From positions 1 to 10,973 of the forward strand of contig JAEZXF010000169.1 in NCBI GenBank assembly GCA_023419995.1: a DNA stretch of 10,973 nucleotides, written 5' to 3'. The stretch is from Pseudomonadota bacterium. Its GTDB lineage: Bacteria > Pseudomonadota > Alphaproteobacteria > Rhizobiales > Rhizobiaceae. Positions 1 through 7,041 of the stretch are shown one piece after another; position 1 is the stretch's first letter, and each line of letters starts with the position of its first letter. The position numbers and the translations under genes were made by a program. Below the pieces are notes generated by a model that saw nothing but the letters and a program-made list of their open reading frames with translations, was not told the DNA's origin and made no database searches.

Positions 1-1220
1 CGCCTGACGCGCGCGAAGCCGACCTTTTCACGCGCCTCCCCGGCTTCCTCGCCTCGGCGGTGCGCGAGGCCCCCGGCCTGGCGCGCTGGCTCGACGGCGT
101 CGATCCCGCCGCGCTGACCTCGCGACAGGCCCTCGCGCGCCTGCCGGTGCTGCACAAGGCCGAGCTGATGGAGATGCAGGTGCAGAACCCGCCCTTCGGC
201 GGCTTCGCCAGCCCCGCCCACGTCAACGGCAGCCGCATCTTCATGTCGCCCGGCCCGATCTGGGAGCCGCAGGGGCTCGACGCCGACCCGGCGCAGGCCG
301 CCCGCGCCTTCTTCGCCGCCGGCGTGCGCGCCGGCGACATCGTCCACAACGCCTTCTCCTATCACATGACGCCGGGCGGCTTCATGCTCGACCACGGCGC
401 GCGGGCGCTGGGCTGCGCGGTGTTCCCCGCCGGCACCGGCAACACCGAGATGCAGGTCGAGGCCGCTGCCGCGCTCCGCCCCTCCGTCTATTCCGGCACG
501 CCCGACTTCCTGAAGGCCATCCTCGACCGCGCCGACGAGATGAAGAAGGACCTGTCGTCCTTCCGCCACGGCCTCGTCTCGGGCGGGGCGCTGTTCCCGT
601 CGCTGCGGGCCGAGTATTTCGCGCGCGGCGTCAGGGTCTACCAGTGCTACGCCACGGCGGAGTTCGGCGTCATCGCCTATGAGAGCGCGGCCGAGGACGG
701 TGAGCCCAACCCCGGCCTGATCGTCAACGAGAACCTGATCGTCGAGATCGTCCGCCCCGGCACCGGCGACCCGGTGCCGGAGGGCGAGGTCGGCGAGGTG
801 GTGGTCACCAGCCTGAACCCGGCCTACCCGCTGGTGCGCGTCGGCACCGGCGACCTTTCCGCCATCCTGCCGGGCCAGTCGCCCTGCGGCCGCACCGGCC
901 TGCGCATCAAGGGCTGGATGGGCCGCGCCGACCAGCGCACCAAGGTCAAGGGCATGTTCGTCGACCCCAGGCAGGTGGCCGAGATCGTCGCCCGCCATGC
1001 CGACGTGGCGAGGGCGCGCCTCGTCGTCACCCGCGAGGGCGCCCGCGACGCCATGGCGCTCCACGTCGAGCCGGCCGGCGCGGCCGGGCCGGACATGGCC
1101 GGCATCGAGGCGTCGCTGCGCGAGATCACCAAGCTCGGCGGCACGGTCCACCTCGCCGCACCCGGATCGCTGCCCAACGACGGCAAGGTCATCGCCGACG
1201 AGCGCGACTACGCCGGTTGA
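1..1220 (+). CDS. Phenylacetate-CoA ligase-like (PaaK-type) adenylate-forming enzyme, 5'-truncated by the window edge
   Basis: The family activates an aryl or acyl acid with ATP and transfers it to CoA in the cytoplasm; the substrate cannot be read here. The frame is open from base 3, before the first possible start (GTG at 60), and the residues before it read as the usual N-terminal helix, so the true start lies upstream. Visible adenylation motifs: YATAEFG (the Y-x-T-E region, about 651-671), TGDLS (about 846-860) with the conserved Asp, the hinge region GWMGRADQRTKVKG (about 912-953), and a C-terminal DGK (about 1182-1190) with the expected adenylation Lys. Where PaaK enzymes carry a Ser/Thr/Gly-rich phosphate loop, this one has SPGPIWEP (246-269), so the loop is degenerate. 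The product is an AMP-binding-family protein with high confidence; phenylacetate as substrate is only a family name. No neighbouring paa catabolic gene is visible. It ends 83 bases before hemH. Confidence 0.85.
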   Translation, partial: PDAREADLFTRLPGFLASAVREAPGLARWLDGVDPAALTSRQALARLPVLHKAELMEMQVQNPPFGGFASPAHVNGSRIFMSPGPIWEPQGLDADPAQAARAFFAAGVRAGDIVHNAFSYHMTPGGFMLDHGARALGCAVFPAGTGNTEMQVEAAAALRPSVYSGTPDFLKAILDRADEMKKDLSSFRHGLVSGGALFPSLRAEYFARGVRVYQCYATAEFGVIAYESAAEDGEPNPGLIVNENLIVEIVRPGTGDPVPEGEVGEVVVTSLNPAYPLVRVGTGDLSAILPGQSPCGRTGLRIKGWMGRADQRTKVKGMFVDPRQVAEIVARHADVARARLVVTREGARDAMALHVEPAGAAGPDMAGIEASLREITKLGGTVHLAAPGSLPNDGKVIADERDYAG

Positions 1221-1248
1221 GATCAATCAAGGCGCGTCAATTCATCCC

Positions 1249-1276
1249 CTTGTATCGACGGAGACACAGTCTAGCT
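1249..1276 (+). promoter_or_regulatory. Candidate hemH promoter
   Basis: CTTGTA (1249-1254) and CTAGCT (1271-1276) are 16 bases apart and resemble the alphaproteobacterial CTTGAC / CTATAT pattern. They lie in the 83-base, relatively AT-rich gap before hemH. Both boxes have two mismatches, so this is a guess by eye. I see no clear iron-responsive operator. Confidence 0.25.
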
Positions 1277-1303
1277 TCACGCACGTAGCAAGGAACCGTC
1301 GGC

Positions 1304-2377
1304 ATGAACGTTCACGCCCCCCTCGACAAGGACCGAGCCACACCGGTGACAGACGAAAAGACCCTTCCAGCAGGCCGGCCGTCCGTGCATTTCGGGCGGG
1401 TCGGCGTGCTGTTGTCCAACCTCGGCACGCCGGACGCCACCGACTACCGTTCGGTCCGGCGCTATCTCGCCGAGTTCCTGTCGGACACCCGCGTCATCGA
1501 GCTCCCGAAATGGAAGTGGTACCCGATCCTCTACGGCATCGTCCTCAACACGCGGCCGCAGAAGACCGGCGCCAACTACCGGACGATCTGGAACACCGAG
1601 AGGGACGAATCGCCGATGCGCACGATCTGCAACGAGCAGACGCGCATCCTCGCCGACGCCCTCGCCGACGAGCCGCGCATCCGCGTCGAGCTCGGCATGC
1701 GCTACGGCAACCCCTCGATCGAGAGCGCGCTCGCCAGGCTGACGGCGCAGGGCTGCGACCGCATCGTCTTCCTGCCGCTCTACCCGCAATATTCGGCGAC
1801 GACGACGGCGACCGCCAACGACCAGCTCTTCCGCGCGCTGATGAAGCTGCGCAACCAGCCGGCCGTGCGCACCGTGCCGCCCTACTACGACGACCCGACC
1901 TATATCGAGGCGCTGGCCGCCTCGATCGAACGCCACCTCGCGGCGCTCGACTTCGAGCCGGAGGTGGTGCTCGCCTCGTATCACGGCATCCCCAGGCGCT
2001 ACGCCGACAACGGCGATCCCTACCCGCAGCATTGCCACGAGACGACGCGGCTGCTGCGCCGGCGCCTCGGCTGGGACGACGGGCGCCTCCTCACCACCTT
2101 CCAGTCGCTGTTCGGCAAGGAGGAGTGGATCCGCCCCTACACCGCCGAGACCGTGGAGCGGCTGGGCAAGGAGGGCGTCAGGCGCATCGCCGTCGTCAAT
2201 CCGGGCTTCTCGGCCGACTGCATCGAGACGCTGGAGGAGATCGACGGCGAGGTGCGCGAGGTGTTCATGCACGCCGGCGGCGAGCGCTTCTCCCACATTC
2301 CCTGCCTCAACACCTCGGACGAGGGAATGAGGATGATCGAGGGCATCGTCCGCCGCGAGCTCGAAGGCTGGCTCTGA
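1304..2377 (+). CDS. hemH: Ferrochelatase (protoporphyrin/coproporphyrin ferrochelatase)
   Basis: HemH inserts Fe(2+) into protoporphyrin IX (or coproporphyrin III), the last or next-to-last step of haem synthesis, in the cytoplasm or at the inner membrane face. The 357-residue product is of normal family length. Landmarks in order: GVLLSNLGTP (34-43), FLPLYPQYSATT (156-167), ASYHGIP (224-230) with the metal-binding catalytic His227, FQSLFGKEEWIRPYT (266-280), and NPGFSADCIETLEE (299-312) with the conserved acidic Glu308, then FSHIPCLN near the end. There is no cluster of C-terminal cysteines of the kind that holds the 2Fe-2S centre of animal enzymes. The first ~30 residues are a variable extension before the core. 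The ATG at 1304 is supported by AAGGAA at 1290-1295, 8 bases upstream. It is flanked by unrelated genes, so it is probably transcribed alone or with weak read-through from the ligase gene. Confidence 0.97.
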   Translation: MNVHAPLDKDRATPVTDEKTLPAGRPSVHFGRVGVLLSNLGTPDATDYRSVRRYLAEFLSDTRVIELPKWKWYPILYGIVLNTRPQKTGANYRTIWNTERDESPMRTICNEQTRILADALADEPRIRVELGMRYGNPSIESALARLTAQGCDRIVFLPLYPQYSATTTATANDQLFRALMKLRNQPAVRTVPPYYDDPTYIEALAASIERHLAALDFEPEVVLASYHGIPRRYADNGDPYPQHCHETTRLLRRRLGWDDGRLLTTFQSLFGKEEWIRPYTAETVERLGKEGVRRIAVVNPGFSADCIETLEEIDGEVREVFMHAGGERFSHIPCLNTSDEGMRMIEGIVRRELEGWL

Positions 2378-2445
2378 GGCAGCAGCCCGCCTTCCTTCGC
2401 CCGCCCCGCGCCACCCCTCGCCTGCCTGCCCGGGTCGAGCCGTTT

Positions 2446-2545
2446 GTCCCGACCTCTCCTTGGGCGCCCTGAACGGGCAGAGGAGGGACGGCCTCCATGC
2501 CGCCGCCCCCCTCCTCCGCCCTTGGGGAGAAGGTGGGCGCAAGGG
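2446..2545. repeat. Palindrome-rich intergenic element, rhizobial RIME-like or REP-like candidate
   Basis: The 286-base gap between hemH and the SPFH gene holds two hairpins in tandem. The first pairs GTCCC (2446-2450) and CCTCT (2453-2457) with AGAGG (2479-2483) and GGGAC (2485-2489); inside it GCCC (2466-2469) pairs with GGGC (2475-2478) around a TGAAC loop. The second pairs CCCTT (2519-2523) with AAGGG (2541-2545) and contains GGGGAGAAGG. This phrase recalls the dispersed palindromic intergenic repeats of Rhizobiales genomes (known in outline; not checked against copies). The first hairpin could also end hemH transcription, but no T-run follows. Apart from this element I see no gene in 2378-2663. 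Confidence 0.4.
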
Positions 2546-2665
2546 TCGGCTGAACGGCCGGCATCGCCCCCCGACATTGTAACGCCGCGAAATCCCGCTT
2601 AAGTCTTGGTCGGGCGCGTTCCTGCGCCCGCATCGGTGGCCGTGCGCCCCGGCTCAGGCAACAAT

Positions 2666-2670
2666 GGAGA
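2666..2670 (+). promoter_or_regulatory. Ribosome binding site deciding the SPFH gene start
   Basis: GGAGA lies 5 bases before the ATG at 2676. It overlaps the G of an upstream in-frame ATG at 2664, which itself is preceded only by a weak AGG. This favours 2676 over 2664 as the start. Confidence 0.6.
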
Positions 2671-2675
2671 CCACG

Positions 2676-3638
2676 ATGCTGTTTACCGGCCTGGACGTCC
2701 TCATTCCGGTCCTCGTCTTCCTCGTCCTGCTGCTGATCTTCGCAGGCATCAAGACGGTGCCGCAGGGCTACAACTACACGGTCGAGCGCTTCGGCCGCTA
2801 CACGAGGACGCTGACGCCCGGCCTCAACATCATCATCCCGTTCATCGACCGCCTCGGCGCGAAGATGAACATGATGGAGCAGGTGCTCGACGTCCCGACG
2901 CAGGAGGTCATCACCAAGGACAACGCCATCGTCTCCGTCGACGGCGTCGCCTTCTACCAGGTACTGAACGCGCCGCAGGCCGCCTATCAGGTCGCCGGAC
3001 TGCAGAACGCGATCCTCAACCTGACCATGACCAACATCCGCTCCGTCATGGGCTCGATGGACCTCGACGAGCTCCTGTCCAACCGCGACGCGATCAACGA
3101 CCGGCTGCTGCACATCGTCGACGACGCCGCCGGGCCGTGGGGCATCAAGGTCACCCGCGTCGAGATCAAGGACATCAACCCGCCGGCCAACCTGGTGGAA
3201 TCGATGGCGCGCCAGATGATGGCCGAGCGCAACAAGCGCGCGCAGATCCTCGAGGCCGAGGGCCTGAAGCAGGCGCAGGTGCTGGAGGCCGAGGGCCGCC
3301 GCGAGGCCGCCTTCCGCGACGCCGAGGCGCGCGAGCGCTCCGCCGAGGCCGAGGCTCGCGCCACGCAGGTCGTCTCCGAGGCGATCGCGCGCGGCGACGT
3401 GCAGGCCATCAACTACTTCGTCGCCCAGAAATACACCGAGGCGCTGGCCAAGATCGGCTCGTCGAGCAACAACAAGATCGTGCTGATGCCGATGGAGGCC
3501 TCGTCGCTGATCGGCTCGCTCGGCGGCATCGGCGCCATCGCCCGAGAGGTGTTCGGCAACGAGCAGCCGCCCCAGCGGCAGCAGCGGCCCCAGCACGCGG
3601 TGGCGCGGCCGCCGATCGTCGGTCCCGAGCAGCAGTAG
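2676..3638 (+). CDS. qmcA: SPFH/Band 7 (stomatin-like, QmcA-type) inner-membrane protein
   Basis: Stomatin/prohibitin-fold proteins form large oligomers at the inner membrane and are thought to organise membrane microdomains and modulate membrane proteases; the exact role of QmcA-type members is not settled. From the ATG at 2676 the protein has 320 residues. One hydrophobic segment spans about 7-24 with no cleavable signal, then comes the SPFH core (about 26-180) opening with [16 protein letters not shown] and containing [20 protein letters not shown] long Ala/Glu/Arg-rich helix with repeated ILEAEG / VLEAEG follows (about 180-240, coiled-coil-like), then the conserved KIVLMPME segment (about 267-274) and a Pro/Gln-rich tail (297-320). 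An ATG four codons upstream (2664) would give 324 residues. The nfeD-like gene follows after 27 bases on the same strand, as in E. coli qmcA-ybbJ, so they probably form one operon. Confidence 0.93.
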   Translation: MLFTGLDVLIPVLVFLVLLLIFAGIKTVPQGYNYTVERFGRYTRTLTPGLNIIIPFIDRLGAKMNMMEQVLDVPTQEVITKDNAIVSVDGVAFYQVLNAPQAAYQVAGLQNAILNLTMTNIRSVMGSMDLDELLSNRDAINDRLLHIVDDAAGPWGIKVTRVEIKDINPPANLVESMARQMMAERNKRAQILEAEGLKQAQVLEAEGRREAAFRDAEARERSAEAEARATQVVSEAIARGDVQAINYFVAQKYTEALAKIGSSSNNKIVLMPMEASSLIGSLGGIGAIAREVFGNEQPPQRQQRPQHAVARPPIVGPEQQ

Positions 3639-3665
3639 CGGCCGGCGCGCCCGGGAGACAATGCC

Positions 3666-4130
3666 ATGATTGCCCAATGGTTCGCAGGCTTCGGCGCATG
3701 GAACTGGATGATCCTCGGCACGGTGCTGCTGGCGCTGGAGATCCTGACGCCGGGCGTCTACCTGCTGTGGCTCGGCATCGCCGCGATCGTCACCGGCCTC
3801 CTGTCCTTCCTGCTGTGGGAGGCGGGCTTCTGGGTCTGGCAGGTGCAGATTCTCGCCTTCCTCGTCCTGTCGATCGTCTCGGTGATCGTCGGCCGCCGGA
3901 TCTTTCCGACGACCGGCACCGCCGATACGGACCAGCCGCTCCTCAACCAGCGGGAGATGCAGCTCGTCGGCCGCACCGCGACGCTGGAGGAGCCGATCGT
4001 CGAGGGGCGCGGCCGCATCCGGCTGGGCGACACGCTGTGGCGCGTCAACGGCCCGGACCTTCCCGTGGGCACGCGGGTGCGCGTGGTCGCCGCGACCAGC
4101 GGCGAACTGGCGGTCGAGCCGGCGCAATAG
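3666..4130 (+). CDS. NfeD family membrane protein (YbbJ-like), partner of the SPFH protein
   Basis: Short NfeD proteins are inner-membrane partners of SPFH proteins; the soluble OB-fold end is thought to contact the stomatin-like oligomer. The 154-residue product shows three hydrophobic segments (about 12-28, 31-50 and 59-76), then a polar link and a small beta-rich OB-like domain (about 98-152) starting LVGRTATLEEP and running through GDTLWRV and GTRVRVV. It lacks the ClpP-like protease domain of long NfeD forms, so it is the short class. GGGAG at 3653-3657 lies 8 bases before the chosen ATG. An ATG at 3661 is followed at once by a stop codon (ATG CCA TGA) and is not the start. The gene directly follows the SPFH gene and ends just before a hairpin terminator. 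Confidence 0.92.
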   Translation: MIAQWFAGFGAWNWMILGTVLLALEILTPGVYLLWLGIAAIVTGLLSFLLWEAGFWVWQVQILAFLVLSIVSVIVGRRIFPTTGTADTDQPLLNQREMQLVGRTATLEEPIVEGRGRIRLGDTLWRVNGPDLPVGTRVRVVAATSGELAVEPAQ

Positions 4131-4149
4131 GACGACGCGGCCGCGGGAA

Positions 4150-4195
4150 GGCTTCGGGATTTCACGGAAACGCCGAAGCCATCTATCCTCTTGTT
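4150..4195 (+). terminator. Hairpin terminator after the SPFH/nfeD operon
   Basis: GGCTTCGG (4150-4157) pairs perfectly with CCGAAGCC (4173-4180). Inside it TTTC (4160-4163) pairs with GAAA (4167-4170) around an ACG loop, leaving a small 2x2 internal loop. A T-rich tract follows (4181-4196, mixed T and C). The hairpin starts 20 bases after the nfeD stop and lies in the 115-base gap between converging genes. On the minus strand it is followed by G/C-rich sequence, so it should work mainly rightward. Confidence 0.65.
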
Positions 4196-4245
4196 CCTAC
4201 CCGGCTCCGGACGGAAGGCCGCTCCGCGCCTTTCCCGGGCGCGCT

Positions 4246-4890
4246 TCAGTCGCGACCTTCGTTCTCGCGCCGCATCGCCGCCGCCAGCGACGGGTCGAGC
4301 CCGTCCTGCAGCCGGTCGATCGCGGCCCTGGTGTCGCGCCACGGCTCGTCCTGACCCATCTTGAACTTGGCGTGGAGCCGCTCGACGGGCATGCGGAAGC
4401 CGAGCACGTTCGGCAGCCGGCGCTTCATGCCGCCGGGACCGAGCTCCTTCAGGTGCCAGCGGTCGTCGCGTCCCTTCTCGAGATGCTCGACGCAGTCGCG
4501 GATATGCCGCGCCGTCTCCCGGACGTCGAGGACCTGCGGCCGGCCGTGGCAGTGCACGGTGGCGAAGTTCCACGTCGGCGCGTTGTCGCGGTCCGCATTC
4601 TCCCTTTCGACACGGCGCGGATACCACGACGACGAGATGTAGCCGTGGTCGCCCATGAAGATCGCCACGGTCGGCAGCCCCTGCCGGATGAGGTCGCAAT
4701 GCGCGTTGGCGGCGGCGAGGTGCGAGACGAGCGCGCCGTTGGGCCCGCCGTCGCGCTCCAGCATGAAGATCGGGTGCGACACGACCGGACCGTCCGGCCC
4801 CGCCGTCACCAGCGTGCCGAACACGGCCCGCTCGATCAGCGCGAAGGCGGCGTCGGGATCGGCAGGGTCGAACTCGGGCCTTGTGTACAT
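4246..4890 (-). CDS. PaiB-like FMN-binding protein (FMN-binding negative transcriptional regulator family)
   Basis: The family is named after Bacillus PaiB, a regulator of protease and sporulation genes; most proteobacterial members are uncharacterised flavin-binding split-barrel proteins, so a regulatory job is not assured. The 214-residue product is of normal length. Family landmarks in order: an MYTRPEF start, GTLVT (25-29), SHPI (38-41), HLAAANAH (57-64), GDHGYISSSWY (80-90), PTWNFATVHCHG (105-116) and KFKMGQ (175-180), where many relatives have a K-L-S-Q-N type motif. No helix-turn-helix is evident. The gene starts 7 bases after the stop of the alpha/beta hydrolase on the same strand, so the two are almost certainly co-transcribed. 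I see no paiA-type acetyltransferase gene nearby. Confidence 0.9.
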   Translation of the reverse strand: MYTRPEFDPADPDAAFALIERAVFGTLVTAGPDGPVVSHPIFMLERDGGPNGALVSHLAAANAHCDLIRQGLPTVAIFMGDHGYISSSWYPRRVERENADRDNAPTWNFATVHCHGRPQVLDVRETARHIRDCVEHLEKGRDDRWHLKELGPGGMKRRLPNVLGFRMPVERLHAKFKMGQDEPWRDTRAAIDRLQDGLDPSLAAAMRRENEGRD

Positions 4891-4897
4891 CGCGCGC

Positions 4898-5857
4898 CTA
4901 TCCCTGTCCGTGCAGCCGGCCGGACAGCCAGCGCGCCGTGTCGGCGATCGCCCTGCGGCTGACCTCGGCGACCGACATCGCCTCGAGGAAGCCGTGCGTG
5001 GTGCCGGGATAGACGGTGGCCTCGGCGGGCACGCCGGCCGCGCGCAGCGCCCGTGCCATCGCCAGGCTCTCGTCGTGCAGCGGGTCGATCTCGGTGACGA
5101 CGAGCAGCGCCGGCGGCAGGCCGTCGAGCCGCGCCCGGAGCGGCCGCGCCAGCGGGTTGCCCGCGGCGCCGTCCTCCGGCAGGTGCTGGCGCCAGAACAG
5201 GCGCATCTCGTCGACCGACAGCGTGTACTCCCCGCCGCCGTAGCGCGCGTAGGACGGCCGCGAGAAATCGTCGTCGAACACGCCGTAGTTCAGCACCAGC
5301 CCGCGCAGGAGGTCCTTCTCGCCCGCGTCGCGCAGCATGAGCGCGGTGGCGGCGGAGATGTGCGCCCCGGCCGAATCGCCGCCGAGCGCCAGCCGCGTCC
5401 CGTCGATGCCCGCCTCCGCGCCATGCGCGGCCAACCACCGCACCACGGCGGCGGTCTCCTCGATGGCGCGCGGGAACTTCGCTTCCGGCGACAGCGAATA
5501 ATCGACCCCGATCACGGCAATGCCGGCGCCGGCCGCATACTCGCGCATCAGCCGGTCGTGGGTGTCGAGGCTGAAGATCATCCAGCCGCCGCCATGGACG
5601 TAGACCAGCGCCGGCAGCGGTCCCTCGGTGGAAGGCCGGTGGATGCGGACGCGCACGCCGCCCGCGCCGAACGGAACGGAAAGCGCGCGGGTGTCGGCCA
5701 TCGCCGGGCCGCCCTTCGTCCACGGCGCGCGGACGTCCTCGGCCACCGCGCGGGCCTCGGCCGGCGGCAGCGTGTCGAAGGCCGGATGCCGCGCATAGCT
5801 GGCAGCGACGCCTTCGATGAAGCGGGCGATTTCGGGATCGATCTTCGCAGCGGTCAT
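4898..5857 (-). CDS. Alpha/beta hydrolase, hormone-sensitive-lipase (family IV) type esterase
   Basis: These cytoplasmic enzymes hydrolyse short-chain esters; the natural substrate cannot be told from sequence. The 319-residue product has the family IV oxyanion motif HGGGW (88-92), the nucleophile elbow GDSAG (160-164, Ser162), a likely catalytic Asp258 in DPLHDE and His288 in HGF, a complete triad. The ~50 N-terminal residues form the usual helical cap region. AGGGG lies 7 bases before the ATG (complement of 5865-5869), supporting this start. The stop of kdsD lies 51 bases upstream on the same strand, and the PaiB-like gene follows after 7 bases. A link between an esterase and a flavin-binding PaiB protein suggests a small detoxification or catabolic pair, but this is inference. 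Confidence 0.92.
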   Translation of the reverse strand: MTAAKIDPEIARFIEGVAASYARHPAFDTLPPAEARAVAEDVRAPWTKGGPAMADTRALSVPFGAGGVRVRIHRPSTEGPLPALVYVHGGGWMIFSLDTHDRLMREYAAGAGIAVIGVDYSLSPEAKFPRAIEETAAVVRWLAAHGAEAGIDGTRLALGGDSAGAHISAATALMLRDAGEKDLLRGLVLNYGVFDDDFSRPSYARYGGGEYTLSVDEMRLFWRQHLPEDGAAGNPLARPLRARLDGLPPALLVVTEIDPLHDESLAMARALRAAGVPAEATVYPGTTHGFLEAMSVAEVSRRAIADTARWLSGRLHGQG

Positions 5858-5908
5858 GCGGGCACCCCTCGCGACAGGCCGGTCACGTCGCGCGCGGCCA
5901 TGGCCGCC

Positions 5909-6907
5909 TCAGGCCGCGCCGATGCGCAGCAGGTCGTGGAGATGAACGACGCCGACCGGCTTCTCCCCCTCGACCACCATGGCGACGGTGATCGCCGAGG
6001 CGTTGACAAGCTGGAGGGCGGCGGCGGCGAGCGTGTCGGGCGACACCGTCTTCGGCCGGCGCGTCATCACCTCGTCCACGGTCATCGACAGCAGGTCCGG
6101 CCCCATGTGGCGGCGCAGGTCGCCGTCGGTGACGATGCCTTCGAGCAGGCCCAGCGGCGACACGACCGCCACGCAGCCGAAGCCCTTGCGCGAGATCTCC
6201 AGCACCGCGTCGCGCATGCTGGTGCCGACCGGCACCAGCGGCAGCCGGTCGCCGGTGTGCATGATCTCGCCCACCTTGGTCAGGCTCGCGCCGAGCTTGC
6301 CGCCGGGATGGAAGGTGCGGAACTGGTCGGGCGTGAAACCGCGCGCCTCGAGCAGCGCGACGGCCAGCGCGTCGCCGACCACGAGCTGCATCAGCGTCGA
6401 AGTGGTGGGGGCGAGGCCGTGCGGGCAGGCCTCCGCGGCGCGCGGCAGGCCGATGACGACGGTGGATTCGCGCGCCAGCGCCGAATCGAGGCCGGCGGTG
6501 ATGGCGATCAGCGGGATGGCGAAGCGGCGGGTATAGGCGACGATGCCCTTGAGCTCGGCCGTCTCGCCCGACCACGACAGCGCCACGACGACGTCGTCGG
6601 GCGCGATCATGCCGAGGTCGCCGTGATTGGCCTCGGCCGGGTGGACGAAGAAGGCGGGCGTGCCGGTCGAGGCGAGCGTCGCCGCGATCTTGGAGCCGAT
6701 ATGGCCGCTCTTGCCGACGCCGGTGACGATGACGCGGCCCGAGATGCGACTGATGACGTCGACGGCGGCGGCGAAGGGCTCGGCCAGCCCGTTCTCCAGC
6801 GCGGCGGCGAGCGCCGTCAGCCCGCTCGCCTCCGTCGTCACGGTGCGCAGCGCCGACGCGGCGGCGGCGCTTCTGTCGACGGGGGTCTGGATGGCCTTTC
6901 TTGGCAT
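5909..6907 (-). CDS. kdsD: Arabinose-5-phosphate isomerase (KpsF/GutQ family, SIS plus two CBS domains)
   Basis: KdsD converts ribulose-5-phosphate to arabinose-5-phosphate, the first committed step toward Kdo for lipopolysaccharide core or capsule, in the cytoplasm. From the ATG at 6907 the protein has 332 residues, the family's usual length. The SIS domain (about 53-188) has TGVGKSGHIG with Lys66, HPAEANHGDLG, SWSGET with Glu115, and AEACPHGLAPTTST with Glu159. FHPGGKLG follows with His200. These match the four active-site positions known for E. coli KdsD. Two CBS domains fill about 213-270 and 276-332. A TTG at 6913 would add two residues; neither start has a clear ribosome site, and I prefer the ATG. 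It is divergent from the outer-membrane barrel gene and probably leads the hydrolase/PaiB-like group. Confidence 0.93.
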   Translation of the reverse strand: MPRKAIQTPVDRSAAAASALRTVTTEASGLTALAAALENGLAEPFAAAVDVISRISGRVIVTGVGKSGHIGSKIAATLASTGTPAFFVHPAEANHGDLGMIAPDDVVVALSWSGETAELKGIVAYTRRFAIPLIAITAGLDSALARESTVVIGLPRAAEACPHGLAPTTSTLMQLVVGDALAVALLEARGFTPDQFRTFHPGGKLGASLTKVGEIMHTGDRLPLVPVGTSMRDAVLEISRKGFGCVAVVSPLGLLEGIVTDGDLRRHMGPDLLSMTVDEVMTRRPKTVSPDTLAAAALQLVNASAITVAMVVEGEKPVGVVHLHDLLRIGAA

Positions 6908-7041
6908 GGGCAAGCGATTAGCGCTTCACCGGGCCAAAGTCCATCGGGGGCCTGCCGTGGGACAATCGGAAACCCTCCGTTAACCAACGCCTTTTACGGT
7001 CTGGTAAGCATCGCGCATTCCGCGCGCGTCGAACGGGCATC
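6908..7041. promoter_or_regulatory. Divergent intergenic region between kdsD and the beta-barrel gene
   Basis: This 134-base gap must hold promoters for both genes unless kdsD is read from elsewhere. It is less GC-rich around GTTAACCAACGC and CTTTTACGG (6979-6998). An AAGCG / CGCTT inverted repeat with a 5-base spacer (6912-6926) sits directly before the kdsD start, where a ribosome site would be expected. I could not assign -35 and -10 boxes with confidence in either direction. Confidence 0.4.

Noticed and set aside
2307..4127. A 606-codon open frame on the minus strand opposite the SPFH and NfeD genes, and a similar 421-codon frame opposite hemH.
   Set aside because: Both mirror conserved genes on the other strand and give low-complexity Arg/Asp/His-rich translations with no recognisable motif.
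5870..5907. CGCGAC/GTCGCG inverted repeat (5870-5892) and a 14-base palindrome GCGGCCATGGCCGC (5894-5907) between kdsD and the hydrolase gene.
   Set aside because: Short arms in GC-rich sequence occur often by chance; no T-run follows and the palindrome has no loop, so neither a terminator nor an operator can be supported.
6979..7008. CtrA-like half site GTTAACC and a TGGTAAG copy before the barrel gene; a similar TGGTAAAC before the transglycosylase gene.
   Set aside because: The spacing does not fit the TTAA-N7-TTAA consensus at either place, so only half-site resemblance remains.
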